Positions 44,948 through 54,555 of a stretch of DNA of 64,000 bases are shown here, piece after piece; position 1 is the stretch's first letter, and each line of letters opens with the position of its first letter. The translations under genes and the position numbers were made by a program. The stretch lies in NCBI RefSeq assembly GCF_945957265.1, contig NZ_CAMFKO010000014.1:33405-97404 (forward strand), written 5' to 3'. A model generated the notes under the pieces. It was given only the letters and a program-made list of their open reading frames with translations. It was not told the origin of the DNA and ran no database searches. This DNA comes from an uncultured Dechloromonas sp. (GTDB lineage Bacteria > Pseudomonadota > Gammaproteobacteria > Burkholderiales > Rhodocyclaceae).

Positions 44948-46705
44948 ATGTCTCATGACATGACCAGCCGCGAGCTTTATGTACGGCTGTTGACCTATGT
45001 CCGTCCCTATTGGAAGGCCTTCCTTGCCGCGCTGGCGTGCATGGGGCTGGCCTCGCTGGCGGAACCGGTCTTTCCGGCGATCATGAAATCGCTGCTCGAC
45101 GACGGTTTTTCCAAGGCCAACGGCCCGTGGGACTGGCTGTTCTACCCGCTGGCCATCATGGGCATCTTCCTCGTCCGCGCCATCTTCGGCTTCCTCGGCG
45201 ACTACCTGATGAGCTGGGTGTCGAGCAACGTCGTGGCCGAGCTGCGCCAGGCCATGTTCGCCCGCATGGTCCGCCTGCCCACCCGCTACTACAGCGACAA
45301 CCTGTCCGGCCGGCTGATGTCGCGCATCGCCTACGACGTGACCGGCGTCGCCGGCGCCGCGACCAACGCGCTGACCTCGCTGATCAAGGACTCCTTGTCC
45401 ATCGTCGGCCTGCTCGTCTGGCTGCTCTGGCTGAACTGGAAATTGACGCTGATCACCCTGTCGGTCGTGCCCTTCATCGCCATCGTCGTGCGCATCTTCA
45501 GCAAGCGCCTGCGCAGCGTCGCCCGCGGCCAGCAGGAGTCGATGGGCAAGATCACGCAGGTATTGCAGGAGACCATCGAAGGCCACAAGGTGGTCAAGAT
45601 CTTCGGCGGCCAGAAGTACGAGGAAGACCGCTTCTACAAATCGGTGCGCGAACAGCGTCGCCTCGCCATGCGGGCGACCATGGCCTCGGCCGCGCAGTCG
45701 CCGCTGGTCCAGTTCTTTGCCGCGACCGGCGTCGCCATCATCATGGGCGTCGCCCTCAAGCAGGCTTCCAGCGACCAGACGACGGTCGGCAGCTTCGTTT
45801 CCTTCGTCACCGCGATGCTGATGCTGATGGCACCGCTGAAGCGGGTCACCGACGTCAATGCGCCCATCCAGCGCGGCCTGGCGGCGGCGGAAAGCGTCTT
45901 CTCGCTGATCGACGAGGATGCCGAGCCGGATAGCGGCCAGGAAGACTTGGGCCGTGCCCAAGGCCTGGTCGAGTTCGACAAGGTCACCTTCACCTACCCC
46001 GGCGCCGAGCGGCCGGCGCTCGACGGTGTGTCACTAACCCTGCGCCCGGGCGAATGCGTGGCGCTGGTCGGCCCGTCGGGCAGCGGCAAGACGACGGCGG
46101 CTAATCTGCTGCCCCGCTTCTATGCGCTCGACGCCGGCGAAATCCGCGTCGACGGCCATGCCCTGCCGAACATCCGCCTGAACAGCCTGCGCGACAACAT
46201 CGCGCTGGTCAGCCAGGATGTCGTGCTGTTCAACGACACCATCGGCGCCAACATCGCCTACGGCGGCAAGCGCGATGCGACGGTCGACGAGATCCGCGCC
46301 GCGGCCAAGGCGGCGCATGCGCTGGAGTTCATCGAGGCCCTGCCCGACGGCCTGAACACGATGATCGGCGAGAACGGGGTCAAGCTGTCCGGCGGCCAGC
46401 GCCAGCGCCTGGCCATCGCGCGTGCCATTTTGAAAGATGCGCCCATCCTGATCCTCGACGAAGCCACTTCCGCCCTCGATACAGAGTCCGAGCGCCACGT
46501 CCAGGCCGCCCTCGACGAACTGATGAAGGGGCGCAGCACGTTGGTCATCGCCCACCGCCTGTCGACCATCGAGCGCGCCGACCGCATCATCGCGCTGGCC
46601 CACGGCCACAAGCAGGAAGAGGGCTCGCACGCCGAACTGCTCGCCCACGACGGCCTGTACGCCCGCCTGTACCGCATGCAGAAGGCGGAAGAGGTCGCCG
46701 TCTGA
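44948..46705 (+). CDS. msbA: MsbA, lipid A/LPS core flippase (ABC exporter)
   Basis: This 585-residue half-transporter has an N-terminal six-helix exporter domain (about 1-320) and an ABC domain with Walker A GPSGSGKTT (about 375), Q-loop VSQDVVLFND, signature LSGGQRQR, Walker B ILILDEATSALD and H-switch IAHRLST. It flips core-lipid A across the inner membrane. AAGGA precedes the ATG. It overlaps the next GT4 gene by one base. Confidence 0.95.
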   Translation: MSHDMTSRELYVRLLTYVRPYWKAFLAALACMGLASLAEPVFPAIMKSLLDDGFSKANGPWDWLFYPLAIMGIFLVRAIFGFLGDYLMSWVSSNVVAELRQAMFARMVRLPTRYYSDNLSGRLMSRIAYDVTGVAGAATNALTSLIKDSLSIVGLLVWLLWLNWKLTLITLSVVPFIAIVVRIFSKRLRSVARGQQESMGKITQVLQETIEGHKVVKIFGGQKYEEDRFYKSVREQRRLAMRATMASAAQSPLVQFFAATGVAIIMGVALKQASSDQTTVGSFVSFVTAMLMLMAPLKRVTDVNAPIQRGLAAAESVFSLIDEDAEPDSGQEDLGRAQGLVEFDKVTFTYPGAERPALDGVSLTLRPGECVALVGPSGSGKTTAANLLPRFYALDAGEIRVDGHALPNIRLNSLRDNIALVSQDVVLFNDTIGANIAYGGKRDATVDEIRAAAKAAHALEFIEALPDGLNTMIGENGVKLSGGQRQRLAIARAILKDAPILILDEATSALDTESERHVQAALDELMKGRSTLVIAHRLSTIERADRIIALAHGHKQEEGSHAELLAHDGLYARLYRMQKAEEVAV

Positions 46706-47790
46706 TGCGCATCCTGCATACGGAGTCGTCCAAAGGTTGGGGCGGCCAGGAAAATCGGACGATGAACGAGCTGGTCACCATGCGTGACCGGGGGCATACG
46801 CTGGCCGTCGTCGGCCGGCCCGGGGCGCGCATCCTGGATCGCGCCAAGGAAGCCGGTTTCGAGACTTTCGTCGTCGACATGCGCGGCGCCATCGACCTGC
46901 CGGCGATCGTCCGCCTGCGCTCGGTGATCAAGCGCTTCAACGCCGACATCGTCAATACGCACAGCGGCCGCGACACCCAGCTGGCCGGCATGGCGGCACG
47001 CACGATGTGCAATCGCCCGGCCATCGTCCGCACCCGCCACCTGGCGCTGCCGATCACGTCGAAATTTACCTACAGCGTGCTGCCCGACCATGTCGTGACG
47101 GTCAGCAAGTTCGTCGAGAACTACCTGGCCGAGGCCGGCGTGCCGCGCGAGGGCATCACGACCATCCCGACCGGCGTCGATTTCTCGCGCTACGACCGCT
47201 CCGCCGTGCAGGGCAACCTGCGCGAGGAACTGGGCCTGCCGGCCGACGCCCTGCTCGTCGGCACGGTCGCCATCCTGCGCGCCAAGAAGGGCCATGCCGA
47301 CATCCTCGATGCGGCGCCCGACGTGCTGGCGCGCTTCCCCAACGCCCATTTCGTCTTCGCCGGCGACGGCCCGCAGACCGACAACCTGAAGGCGCGCATC
47401 GCCGTCGACGGGCTGGAAGGGCGCATCCACCTGCTCGGCCTGCGCCGCGACGTCACCAACGTGCTCGCCTCGCTCGACGTCTTCGTGCTGCCGACGCACC
47501 AGGAAGCCCTCGGTACCGCCTTCATCGAGGCCGGCGCCATGGGCCTGCCGGCGGTGGCGACTCACGTCGACGGCGTGCCGGAGGTCATCCTCGAAGGCAA
47601 GACCGGCTATCTCGTTCCTCCCCATGACGGCAAGGCGCTGATCGAGCCGCTGGTCCGCCTGCTGGCCGACCCCGTGCTGCGCCAGTCGATGGGCGCCAAC
47701 GCGACCGAGTTCGTGCATCGCAAATTCGCCCGCGAAGTCATGGCGCAGGGCATGGAAGCCTTGTACGAACGCCTGCTGGAGGCGCAATGA
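46705..47790 (+). CDS. GT4 family glycosyltransferase
   Basis: This 361-residue GT-B enzyme has a donor domain with IGTVAILRAKKGHADIL-like pattern (here VGTVAILRAKKGHADILDA), FVFAGDGPQ, and the E-x7-E region (EALGTAFIEAGAMGLPAVATHVDGVPE in two parts). The N-terminal SSKGWGGQENR loop is the acceptor/donor Gly-rich loop. It is probably an LPS or surface-glycan sugar transferase. It overlaps msbA by 1 nt and the deacetylase gene by 4 nt. Confidence 0.85.
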   Translation: MRILHTESSKGWGGQENRTMNELVTMRDRGHTLAVVGRPGARILDRAKEAGFETFVVDMRGAIDLPAIVRLRSVIKRFNADIVNTHSGRDTQLAGMAARTMCNRPAIVRTRHLALPITSKFTYSVLPDHVVTVSKFVENYLAEAGVPREGITTIPTGVDFSRYDRSAVQGNLREELGLPADALLVGTVAILRAKKGHADILDAAPDVLARFPNAHFVFAGDGPQTDNLKARIAVDGLEGRIHLLGLRRDVTNVLASLDVFVLPTHQEALGTAFIEAGAMGLPAVATHVDGVPEVILEGKTGYLVPPHDGKALIEPLVRLLADPVLRQSMGANATEFVHRKFAREVMAQGMEALYERLLEAQ

Positions 47791-48617
47791 GCCTCGGGCA
47801 GCCGCTGCCCGTGCTGATGTACCACCACATCAGCCCCAAGCCCGGGCTGGTCACCTGTTCGCCGGAAAATTTCCGGGCGCACATGCAGTGGCTGGCCGCT
47901 AACGGCTGGAAAACGCTGTCCGCCGACGAATTCGCCCAAGCCCTGGCGAGCGGCGAGGTGCCGAAGAAAAGCGTGCTGGTCACTTTCGACGACGGCTACC
48001 TCGACAACTGGGTCTACGCCCACCCGGTGCTCGAGGAATTCGGCCAGCGCGCCACGCTGTTCCTGATCACCGGCTGGATCGGCGAGGGGGCGGTCCGCCC
48101 GCATGCCGGCCAGCCCGGCGTGCCGGAGGTGCCGACCCACAGCCAGGCGATGGCCGCGGCCGCCGACGGCAAGCTCGACGACGCCTTCCTGCGCTGGTCG
48201 GAAGTCGAGGCCATGCGTACCGCCGGCACCTTCGATTTCCATTCGCACACCCATACCCATACCCGCTGGGACCGCCAGATCGCCGACCCGGCCGAGCGCG
48301 ACCGGGCGCTGGCCGACGACCTGGCCGCCTCGCGCGCCACGCTGGCCGCCCGGCTGGGCAGCGCGACGCCGCATCTGTGCTGGCCGCAGGGCTATTACGA
48401 CGCCGCCTACCAGCGCGTGGCGCGGGCCGCCGGCTTTACCCACCTGTACACCACCGAGCCTGGCGTCGCGCGCCGCGATGTCGATCCGGCCCGGATTCCG
48501 CGCCTGGTCATCAAGGACAAGCCGGCCAAGTGGTTCGGCGGACGCATGGGCCTCTACGGCCGGCCGCTGCTGTCGGCCCTCTATCTCGGCCTGAAGTCGG
48601 GCAAGAAGGGCCACTGA
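47787..48617 (+). CDS. Polysaccharide deacetylase (NodB/CE4 domain)
   Basis: This 276-residue protein has the CE4 motifs: MYHHIS start, VTFDDGYLDNW (metal Asp and base), and FHSHTHTHTRW (metal His pair). No signal peptide or membrane helix is evident, so it should act in the cytoplasm on a nucleotide- or lipid-linked sugar, as seen with some LPS-core deacetylases. It lies between two sugar-transferase genes with 4-nt and 1-nt overlaps. Confidence 0.85.
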   Translation: MSLGQPLPVLMYHHISPKPGLVTCSPENFRAHMQWLAANGWKTLSADEFAQALASGEVPKKSVLVTFDDGYLDNWVYAHPVLEEFGQRATLFLITGWIGEGAVRPHAGQPGVPEVPTHSQAMAAAADGKLDDAFLRWSEVEAMRTAGTFDFHSHTHTHTRWDRQIADPAERDRALADDLAASRATLAARLGSATPHLCWPQGYYDAAYQRVARAAGFTHLYTTEPGVARRDVDPARIPRLVIKDKPAKWFGGRMGLYGRPLLSALYLGLKSGKKGH

Positions 48618-49765
48618 TGCGCCTGCGCCTGCGCGAACCGCTGCTTTACCGCTGGCTGCGCCTGAAACGGGCGCTCGACCGGCGGCCGCGTCCCGCCGAG
48701 GAACTCGGCACGCCGGCCATCCGTCGCATCCTCGCCGTTTCCTGCACGGCGCTCGGCGATACGCTGCTGTCCACGCCCGGCCTGCGGGCGCTGCGCCAGA
48801 CCTATCCGCAGGCCCACATCACGCTGCTCGTGCATCCGTCGCTGCAGCAGCTGTTCACCGGCCTGGCCGAGGTCGATGAACTGGTCCCCTACGACGGCAA
48901 ATGGCGGGGTTTTCGTCGCGCCGCCGGCCAGCTCAAGGCTTACGACCTGGCGGCTATCTTCCATGGCAACGAGCCGCAGGCGACGCCGCTGGCCTACCTG
49001 TCCGGCGCCCGCCACCTCTTCAAGCTGCCCAACAACAACCGCTGGAATTTCCTGCTCAGCAACCGCGAGCCGGTGCTCGGCTGGGACGATCTCGGTCACG
49101 GCATTGACCAGCGCCTGGCCGTGGCGAAACTGGCCGGGGCAACAGGGGAATTCGCGCGGCGCATGACCGTGCCGGCCCATGCCGAGGGCAAGGCGGCGGT
49201 CGATCAGGCGTTGGCCGAGCGCGGCTGGCAGGACGCGACTGTCGTCGCCTTCCAGCCCGGCGCGTCGACGATGAGCCGGCGCTGGCCGCGTTCGCGTTTC
49301 ATCGCGGCGGCCGCCGCGATGGTCAAGGCGCGGCCCGGACTGCGCTTCGTCGTCACCGGATCGCCGGCCGAAGCGGCGCTGTGCCAGGAGGTGGCGGCCG
49401 GCATCGAAGCCGCCGCGCCCTTGGCTGATGGATCGCGGGCCTGGGCCTCGGCCGGGCAGCTGCCGCTGATCGCCTTGCCCGACCTGTTACGTCGTTCCAG
49501 CCTGCTGGTCACCGGCGACACCGGGCCGATGCACCTGGCGGTGACGGTCGATACGCCGGTCGTCGCGCTGTTCGCGGTGTCCGACCCGGCGCGTTCCGGC
49601 CCCGGCTACGACCTCGACAAGCACGTCGTGATCCGCAAGTGGCGGACCTGCGATCCCTGCTACTCGAAGAACTGCCCCTATGCCGAGCCGATCTGCATGG
49701 ACAACATCGCCGTCGACGAAGTGGTGGCCGCGGTCGATGGCATCCTGAGCCGGAACGTCGCATGA
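48617..49765 (+). CDS. GT9 heptosyltransferase-like protein
   Basis: This 382-residue GT9 enzyme has a basic N-terminal extension, ILAVSCTALGDTLLSTPGLRAL, VAFQPGASTMSRRWP for the donor side, LVTGDTGPMHLAVTVDTPVVALF, and a cysteine cluster CDPCYSKNC...C near residue 352. It could be heptosyltransferase I/II or a related core enzyme. It overlaps both neighbours. Confidence 0.85.
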   Translation: MRLRLREPLLYRWLRLKRALDRRPRPAEELGTPAIRRILAVSCTALGDTLLSTPGLRALRQTYPQAHITLLVHPSLQQLFTGLAEVDELVPYDGKWRGFRRAAGQLKAYDLAAIFHGNEPQATPLAYLSGARHLFKLPNNNRWNFLLSNREPVLGWDDLGHGIDQRLAVAKLAGATGEFARRMTVPAHAEGKAAVDQALAERGWQDATVVAFQPGASTMSRRWPRSRFIAAAAAMVKARPGLRFVVTGSPAEAALCQEVAAGIEAAAPLADGSRAWASAGQLPLIALPDLLRRSSLLVTGDTGPMHLAVTVDTPVVALFAVSDPARSGPGYDLDKHVVIRKWRTCDPCYSKNCPYAEPICMDNIAVDEVVAAVDGILSRNVA

Positions 49766-50958
49766 GCGTACCCAAACGCATCCTGCTGCTCGACACCGGC
49801 AACGAGTGGGGCGGCGGCACCAACAGCATGTTCGAGCTGCTCAAGCGCATCGACCGCACGCGCTTCGCCGTGACCTGCTGCTTCTACAAGGACTACAAGA
49901 AGGGCAAGAGCGGCCGGCTGCTGTCCGAGGAACTGGCCGATATCGGCATTCCGCTGATAGTGCTGCCGCAGCGCAGGCAGCCGCTGTGGGCCAAGCTGGC
50001 CAAGGAGATCGCGCGCGGCCTGCTGTCGTGGTCCGGCCGGCTGAAGAAACGGGCGGTCCTGGGCATCGAGCTGCAGTGGCGGATCAAGCCGCGCGTCGCC
50101 GCCCTCAAGCTGCTGCTCGAAGAGGGCGCTTACGACCTGCTGTACATGAACAACCAGCCGTCGTCGAACCTGGAAGGCTATCTCGCCGCCGAGGCGGCCG
50201 GCCTGCCGGTTGTCCAGCACTGCCGCATCGAGCCGACCCTGCAGGCCAACGAGGCGGCTGTGGTCAATCGCACCGCGACGCGCATCATCTGCGTCTCGCA
50301 AGGCGTGGCCGACGTGCTGGCCGCCCAGCACGTGGCCGAGAACCGCCTGCGCGTGGTCTGCAACGCCATCGACAGCCGCATCGCGCTGCCGGCGCCGGTC
50401 GATCTGTCGCCGACGGCCAGGGAACTGGTCATCGGCACGGTCGGCCAGCTGACGGCGCGCAAGGGCGTGCAGCACCTGCTGCAGGCAGTGGCCAACCTGA
50501 AGGCCGACGGCCTGCCGGTGACCTGCCTGATCCTCGGCGAGGGGCCGCAGCGCGCCGAACTGGAAAGCGCCGTGGTCCGGCTCGGCCTGCTCGACCAGGT
50601 CAGTTTCGTCGGCTTCCAGCCGCTGCCGCTGGCCTGGGTCCAGGCGATGGACGTCTGCGTGCTGTGTTCGAGCAAGGAAGGCCTGCCGCGCGTCGTGCTC
50701 GAAGCCATGCTGGCGAGCAAGCCGGTGGTCGGCTCCGACGTGACCGGCACCCGCGAGCTGGTCGTCCATGAGGAAACCGGGCTGCTCTACGCCTACGGCG
50801 ACGTCGCGGCGCTGACCGCGTCGCTGCGCCGCCTGCTGTCCGACGGCGAACTGCGCCGCAGCATGGGCGAGGCCGGATGTCGGCGGGTGGCCGAACGCTA
50901 TTCGATCGAGGCCTACGTGGCCGGCGTCATGACGGTACTCGACGAGGCGCTGCGGTGA
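49762..50958 (+). CDS. GT4 family glycosyltransferase
   Basis: This 398-residue GT-B enzyme has an N-terminal LLLDTGNEWGGGTNSMFELLK loop (Gly-rich), IGTVGQLTARKGVQHLLQA, LILGEGPQRAELE, and the donor-site CSSKEGLPRVVLEAMLASKPVV with the E-x7-E pair. An insertion rich in Lys/Arg at about 40-110 could help membrane association. ATGA overlap with the preceding GT9 gene. Sugar specificity is unknown. Confidence 0.85.
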   Translation: MSVPKRILLLDTGNEWGGGTNSMFELLKRIDRTRFAVTCCFYKDYKKGKSGRLLSEELADIGIPLIVLPQRRQPLWAKLAKEIARGLLSWSGRLKKRAVLGIELQWRIKPRVAALKLLLEEGAYDLLYMNNQPSSNLEGYLAAEAAGLPVVQHCRIEPTLQANEAAVVNRTATRIICVSQGVADVLAAQHVAENRLRVVCNAIDSRIALPAPVDLSPTARELVIGTVGQLTARKGVQHLLQAVANLKADGLPVTCLILGEGPQRAELESAVVRLGLLDQVSFVGFQPLPLAWVQAMDVCVLCSSKEGLPRVVLEAMLASKPVVGSDVTGTRELVVHEETGLLYAYGDVAALTASLRRLLSDGELRRSMGEAGCRRVAERYSIEAYVAGVMTVLDEALR

Positions 50959-52100
50959 TCTACCTGCTGCTGACCTGGCTGCTGGCGCCGCTGCTGTGGC
51001 TGCGCGCCTCGCTGCGCCGCTCCGTTCCGGCAAGGCGCATCCTGGTCATCCAGACCGCCAAGATCGGCGATTTCGTCGCCACGACGCCGGTGTTCCGGGC
51101 CTTGCGCAAGCGCCTGCCGGGCACCGAGATCGTTGTCCTGCTCAATCCGGTCAATATGCCGCTGGCCCGAACGCTGGACAGCATCGACCGCATCGTGGCC
51201 CTGCCCAGGCACGGCTTCAAGGGCTGGGCCGGCAAGCGCTGGCTGCTCGGCCTGCTGGCCGATGGCTACGACGGCGTGCTGATCCTCAGCCCGAACCTGA
51301 CCAACCTGCTGGTGCCCTTCTGGGCCGGCGTGCCGAAGCGCGTGTCGGTCCTCGCCGACCGCCGGCAAGGCAGCGCCCGCCTGGCCTGGCCCTTCCTGAC
51401 CCACGGCGAGCTGCACCGCGCTGGGCAGCTGTTCCGCGAAACCGCGTTGCGCGCGCTGGCCGGGTTCGGCATCGCGGTGGATGCCGACCTGCTGGCGCTG
51501 CCCAACGAGATTGCCGGTGTGGAAAGCGGCCGGGCGCGGCTCGCCGCCTTGTCGCCGCAACTGCGCCGTCCGCTGGTCGGCCTCGGCCTCGGCGCCGGCA
51601 ACCGCATGAAGGCGCTCGATACGGCGCAGCTCGAAGCGCTGGCCGGCCAGATCGTCGGCCGCACCGCGGCGACGCTGGTCCTGATCGGCACCGAGGCCGA
51701 TCAGGCGGCGGCGCAAGCGCTGTGCGCCAGCTTGCCGGCCGGCCGCGCCGTCGATACCACCAGCCAATGGGCGCTCGACGAGCTGCCGGTGCTGCTCGGC
51801 GCGCTCGACTGCTTCGTCGGCGTCGATTCCGGCGCCACCTACATGGCCGACGCGCAGGGCGTGCCGGTCGTCGATTTCATGGGGCCGGCCGACGCCGACG
51901 ACCAACGGCCGATCGGTCGTCAGGCGGTGCTGATCCGCAGCACCGAATCCTGCGCCCCCTGTTCGCATGCCTTCGACGCGCCCTATGCCTGCCGGCTGGG
52001 GACGCGGGCGTGCATTGCCAATTTGCCCATCCCGGCCGTCGTAGCGTCGGTCGAGGCGATCCTGGCCTCCCAAACTTCCGTTGCCGAGTGTCGACAATGA
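50955..52100 (+). CDS. GT9 heptosyltransferase-like protein with N-terminal membrane segment
   Basis: This 381-residue GT9 enzyme starts with a hydrophobic segment (VIYLLLTWLLAPLLWLRA), which may tether it to the inner membrane. ILVIQTAKIGDFVATTPVFRAL, GLGLGAGNRMKAL and FVGVDSGATYMADAQGVPVVDFMGP define the GT9 halves. A C-terminal cysteine cluster (C-x2-C-x9-C-x6-C) is present. GTG start, overlapping the upstream stop by 4 nt. Confidence 0.84.
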   Translation: MIYLLLTWLLAPLLWLRASLRRSVPARRILVIQTAKIGDFVATTPVFRALRKRLPGTEIVVLLNPVNMPLARTLDSIDRIVALPRHGFKGWAGKRWLLGLLADGYDGVLILSPNLTNLLVPFWAGVPKRVSVLADRRQGSARLAWPFLTHGELHRAGQLFRETALRALAGFGIAVDADLLALPNEIAGVESGRARLAALSPQLRRPLVGLGLGAGNRMKALDTAQLEALAGQIVGRTAATLVLIGTEADQAAAQALCASLPAGRAVDTTSQWALDELPVLLGALDCFVGVDSGATYMADAQGVPVVDFMGPADADDQRPIGRQAVLIRSTESCAPCSHAFDAPYACRLGTRACIANLPIPAVVASVEAILASQTSVAECRQ

Positions 52101-53236
52101 AACTTGCCGTTTTCAAGGACTATGGCGTCGGGCGTTACTTCGCCCAGCTCTTCGATTCGATTCCGGACACCACCTTCTTCCTGTCGGAAAAGAACAAGTC
52201 CGGCCTGAACATCACGCCGCACAGGGTGCATCTGCTCACCAAGAAGCAGCAGTTGCGCGACTACCTGAAATCGCCGCTCAAGGCCTGGCGCCGTCTGCAG
52301 GAAAACGACAAGGACAAGAAGCGCGATTTTTTCTATCAGGAAGTTGAACGTTCGGCAGCCAGCGGCGAGTTCGACGTCGCGCTGACCGGCTCCGACCGTT
52401 CGCTGCACACCCTGGCCTCGCTGAAGGCCAAGGGTCACCGGTTCAAGCTGGTGTACTGGATTCCCTTCACCATCCCCTTCGTCGACATGTTCGACCCGCG
52501 TTCGCTGGCCATCCGCCAGGCGGCCTTTCCGCAGGTCGACCTGTTCGTGGCGATCACCGACACCTGTCGCCGGGTGCTGCTGCTCGAAGGGATACCGGAG
52601 GAGAAGATCGTGCACGTCTATCCCGGCGTCGATACCGAGGTTTTCCAGCCCCGGGCGCAGCCGGCGAAGGACGACGTTTTCCGCGTCCTGTTCGTCGGCA
52701 AGCTGGTCAGCTGGAAGGGTTGCTACACCTTGCTCTACGCGGCCAAGGAACTGCTGGCGGAAATCCCCAGTCTGGAACTGACCTTCGTCGGCCAGGGCGC
52801 CCAGCGCCAGGGGCTGGAGCAGGCGGCCGAACTGCTCGGCATCAAGGATCGGGTCAAATTCACCGGCTTCCTGAAATACGACGCCTTGCCCGACATCTAT
52901 GCGCAGTCCGACGCCTTCGTGCTGCCCGCGCTGCCGGCGATCAACCTGGCCGAACAGTTCGGTTTCGTCGTCGCCGAGGCGATGGCCTGCGGCCTGCCGA
53001 CGCTGGTGTCGCGGGTCGGCGGCTTGCCGGAAGTGGTTGGCGAGCGCGACGAATTGATCTTCACGCCGGGCGATTTCCGGGAACTGGCGGCCAGGCTGCG
53101 CGCCATCCATGCCTCGCGCGAACTGGCGGCCGAACTGGGTGTGCATTGCCTGAACCATGCGCGCCGCCATTACGATGCGCGCCGGAACGGCCTGGCGCTG
53201 AAGGCCGTGCTGGAAAAGATGGAGCAGGGGCGATGA
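52097..53236 (+). CDS. GT4 family glycosyltransferase
   Basis: This 379-residue GT-B enzyme has VHVYPGVDTEVFQP, VLFVGKLVSWKGCYTLL, LTFVGQGAQRQGLE and the donor motif EQFGFVVAEAMACGLPTLVSR with the E-x7-E pair. The N-terminal half is Lys-rich and less typical. It overlaps the GT9 gene before it and the ligase-like gene after it by 4 nt each. Confidence 0.86.
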   Translation: MKLAVFKDYGVGRYFAQLFDSIPDTTFFLSEKNKSGLNITPHRVHLLTKKQQLRDYLKSPLKAWRRLQENDKDKKRDFFYQEVERSAASGEFDVALTGSDRSLHTLASLKAKGHRFKLVYWIPFTIPFVDMFDPRSLAIRQAAFPQVDLFVAITDTCRRVLLLEGIPEEKIVHVYPGVDTEVFQPRAQPAKDDVFRVLFVGKLVSWKGCYTLLYAAKELLAEIPSLELTFVGQGAQRQGLEQAAELLGIKDRVKFTGFLKYDALPDIYAQSDAFVLPALPAINLAEQFGFVVAEAMACGLPTLVSRVGGLPEVVGERDELIFTPGDFRELAARLRAIHASRELAAELGVHCLNHARRHYDARRNGLALKAVLEKMEQGR

Positions 53237-54555
53237 GCGCGGCAACGGAAAGCTTCGCCGACAAGCCGGATCGCTGGGTGCAGGCAGCCCTTGGCCTGTG
53301 GTTCGGCTTGCTGTTCATCCAGCCCTTCGAAAAATTCGTGGCCGTGAAGTACCTGTTGATGGTCGGCCTGCTGGTCGTCGCCGTGCCGCTCGCCCGGCGC
53401 GCCGACATCCGCCAGCGGCTGCGCGCCCGGAGCGGCGTGCTCGGCCTGGCGCTGGCCATCGTCGTCTGGTGCGTCGCGGTGTCCGCCGCCAGCCCGTATC
53501 CGGCCGACAGCCTGCACGCCTTGCCGCGCGACCTGCTGCTGCAGGCCGAACTGCTGCTGGTCGGCTGCCTGCTGGTGCGCAACGCCGCTCAGGCGCGAAC
53601 GGCACTGTGGGTGATCATGGCCGGCTTCGCTGCCGTCAGCGCGCTGTCGGTTTTCGAGGTCGCTTCCTACCTGAAGGATCACGCCTTGAGCGAAGGGCAG
53701 ATTCCGCGCTCCCACAAATCGTTCTGGGGCGGCTATGCGAACATGGCCAGCTTCTGCCTGCCGCTGGTCATCGCGTTTGCCGTTTCGACGGCGGCTACCG
53801 TGCGCCAGCGCCTGCTGCTCGGCCTGCTGCTGATTGCCGGCATCGTGCTGACCGGCCTGTACGGTTCGCGCAGCCCCTTGCTGGTGGTCGCCATATCGGT
53901 GCTCGTGCTGTTCGGCTTGCTGCGTGCCTGGAAGGCCCTCGCGGCGGTTTTCCTGGTCATCGCGCTGGGGGCCGGGTGGGTGGCTGCGCAGGGCAATCTC
54001 GGCTACCTCGAGAAGTATCGTTCCCTGGCCCAGAAAGACACCTATGTCACCAACCAGGGCTTGAGCCTGCGTCTCGACGTGTGGTCCGGCGTCATCGAAC
54101 TGATCGAGGCCCGGCCGCTGCTCGGCTACGGTTACGGCTGGAAGAAGCTGGCCTGGGCGATCAACGACGGCGGCTATGCCGAGCGCTGGAAGGCGAGCGA
54201 TCCGGGCAAGGCGGCCTACTTCCTGGGCGAGGCGGAGCAGGCGGGTTACGGCAAGGTCAATCCGCACAATTATTTCCTGCAGGTGGCGTTCGAGATCGGC
54301 ATTCCCGGCCTGTTGCTGGTGCTGGCCTTCTGGCTCGCCGTATTTTGGCTCGGTCTCAAGGGGCTGGTTCGCGGTACGCTGGAAAACCAGCGCCTGCGGG
54401 CGGTGATCCTGACGACCCTGCTCGCCTACCTGCTCGGTAACCTGGCCAACGGCTTCTGGGTCGGAGGCCTGGCCAACATGGCCTGCGCGCTGGTCGGCAT
54501 CCTGGTCGGCCTGGCGTTCAACGAGCGAACGATTTCAGCGGTGGAGAGCAAATGA
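53233..54555 (+). CDS. O-antigen ligase/polymerase-like membrane protein (Wzy_C)
   Basis: This 440-residue protein has 11-12 hydrophobic segments and a Wzy_C-type domain: GLYGSRSPLLVVAISV (membrane pair), then a large periplasmic loop with LRLDVWSGVIELIEARPLLGYGYG and HNYFLQVAFEIGIPGLLLVL, the conserved H-N-x-x-L and R segments of WaaL ligases. It should transfer a lipid-linked glycan to core-lipid A. No O-antigen flippase (Wzx) or synthesis genes are in the window. Confidence 0.85.
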   Translation: MSAATESFADKPDRWVQAALGLWFGLLFIQPFEKFVAVKYLLMVGLLVVAVPLARRADIRQRLRARSGVLGLALAIVVWCVAVSAASPYPADSLHALPRDLLLQAELLLVGCLLVRNAAQARTALWVIMAGFAAVSALSVFEVASYLKDHALSEGQIPRSHKSFWGGYANMASFCLPLVIAFAVSTAATVRQRLLLGLLLIAGIVLTGLYGSRSPLLVVAISVLVLFGLLRAWKALAAVFLVIALGAGWVAAQGNLGYLEKYRSLAQKDTYVTNQGLSLRLDVWSGVIELIEARPLLGYGYGWKKLAWAINDGGYAERWKASDPGKAAYFLGEAEQAGYGKVNPHNYFLQVAFEIGIPGLLLVLAFWLAVFWLGLKGLVRGTLENQRLRAVILTTLLAYLLGNLANGFWVGGLANMACALVGILVGLAFNERTISAVESK

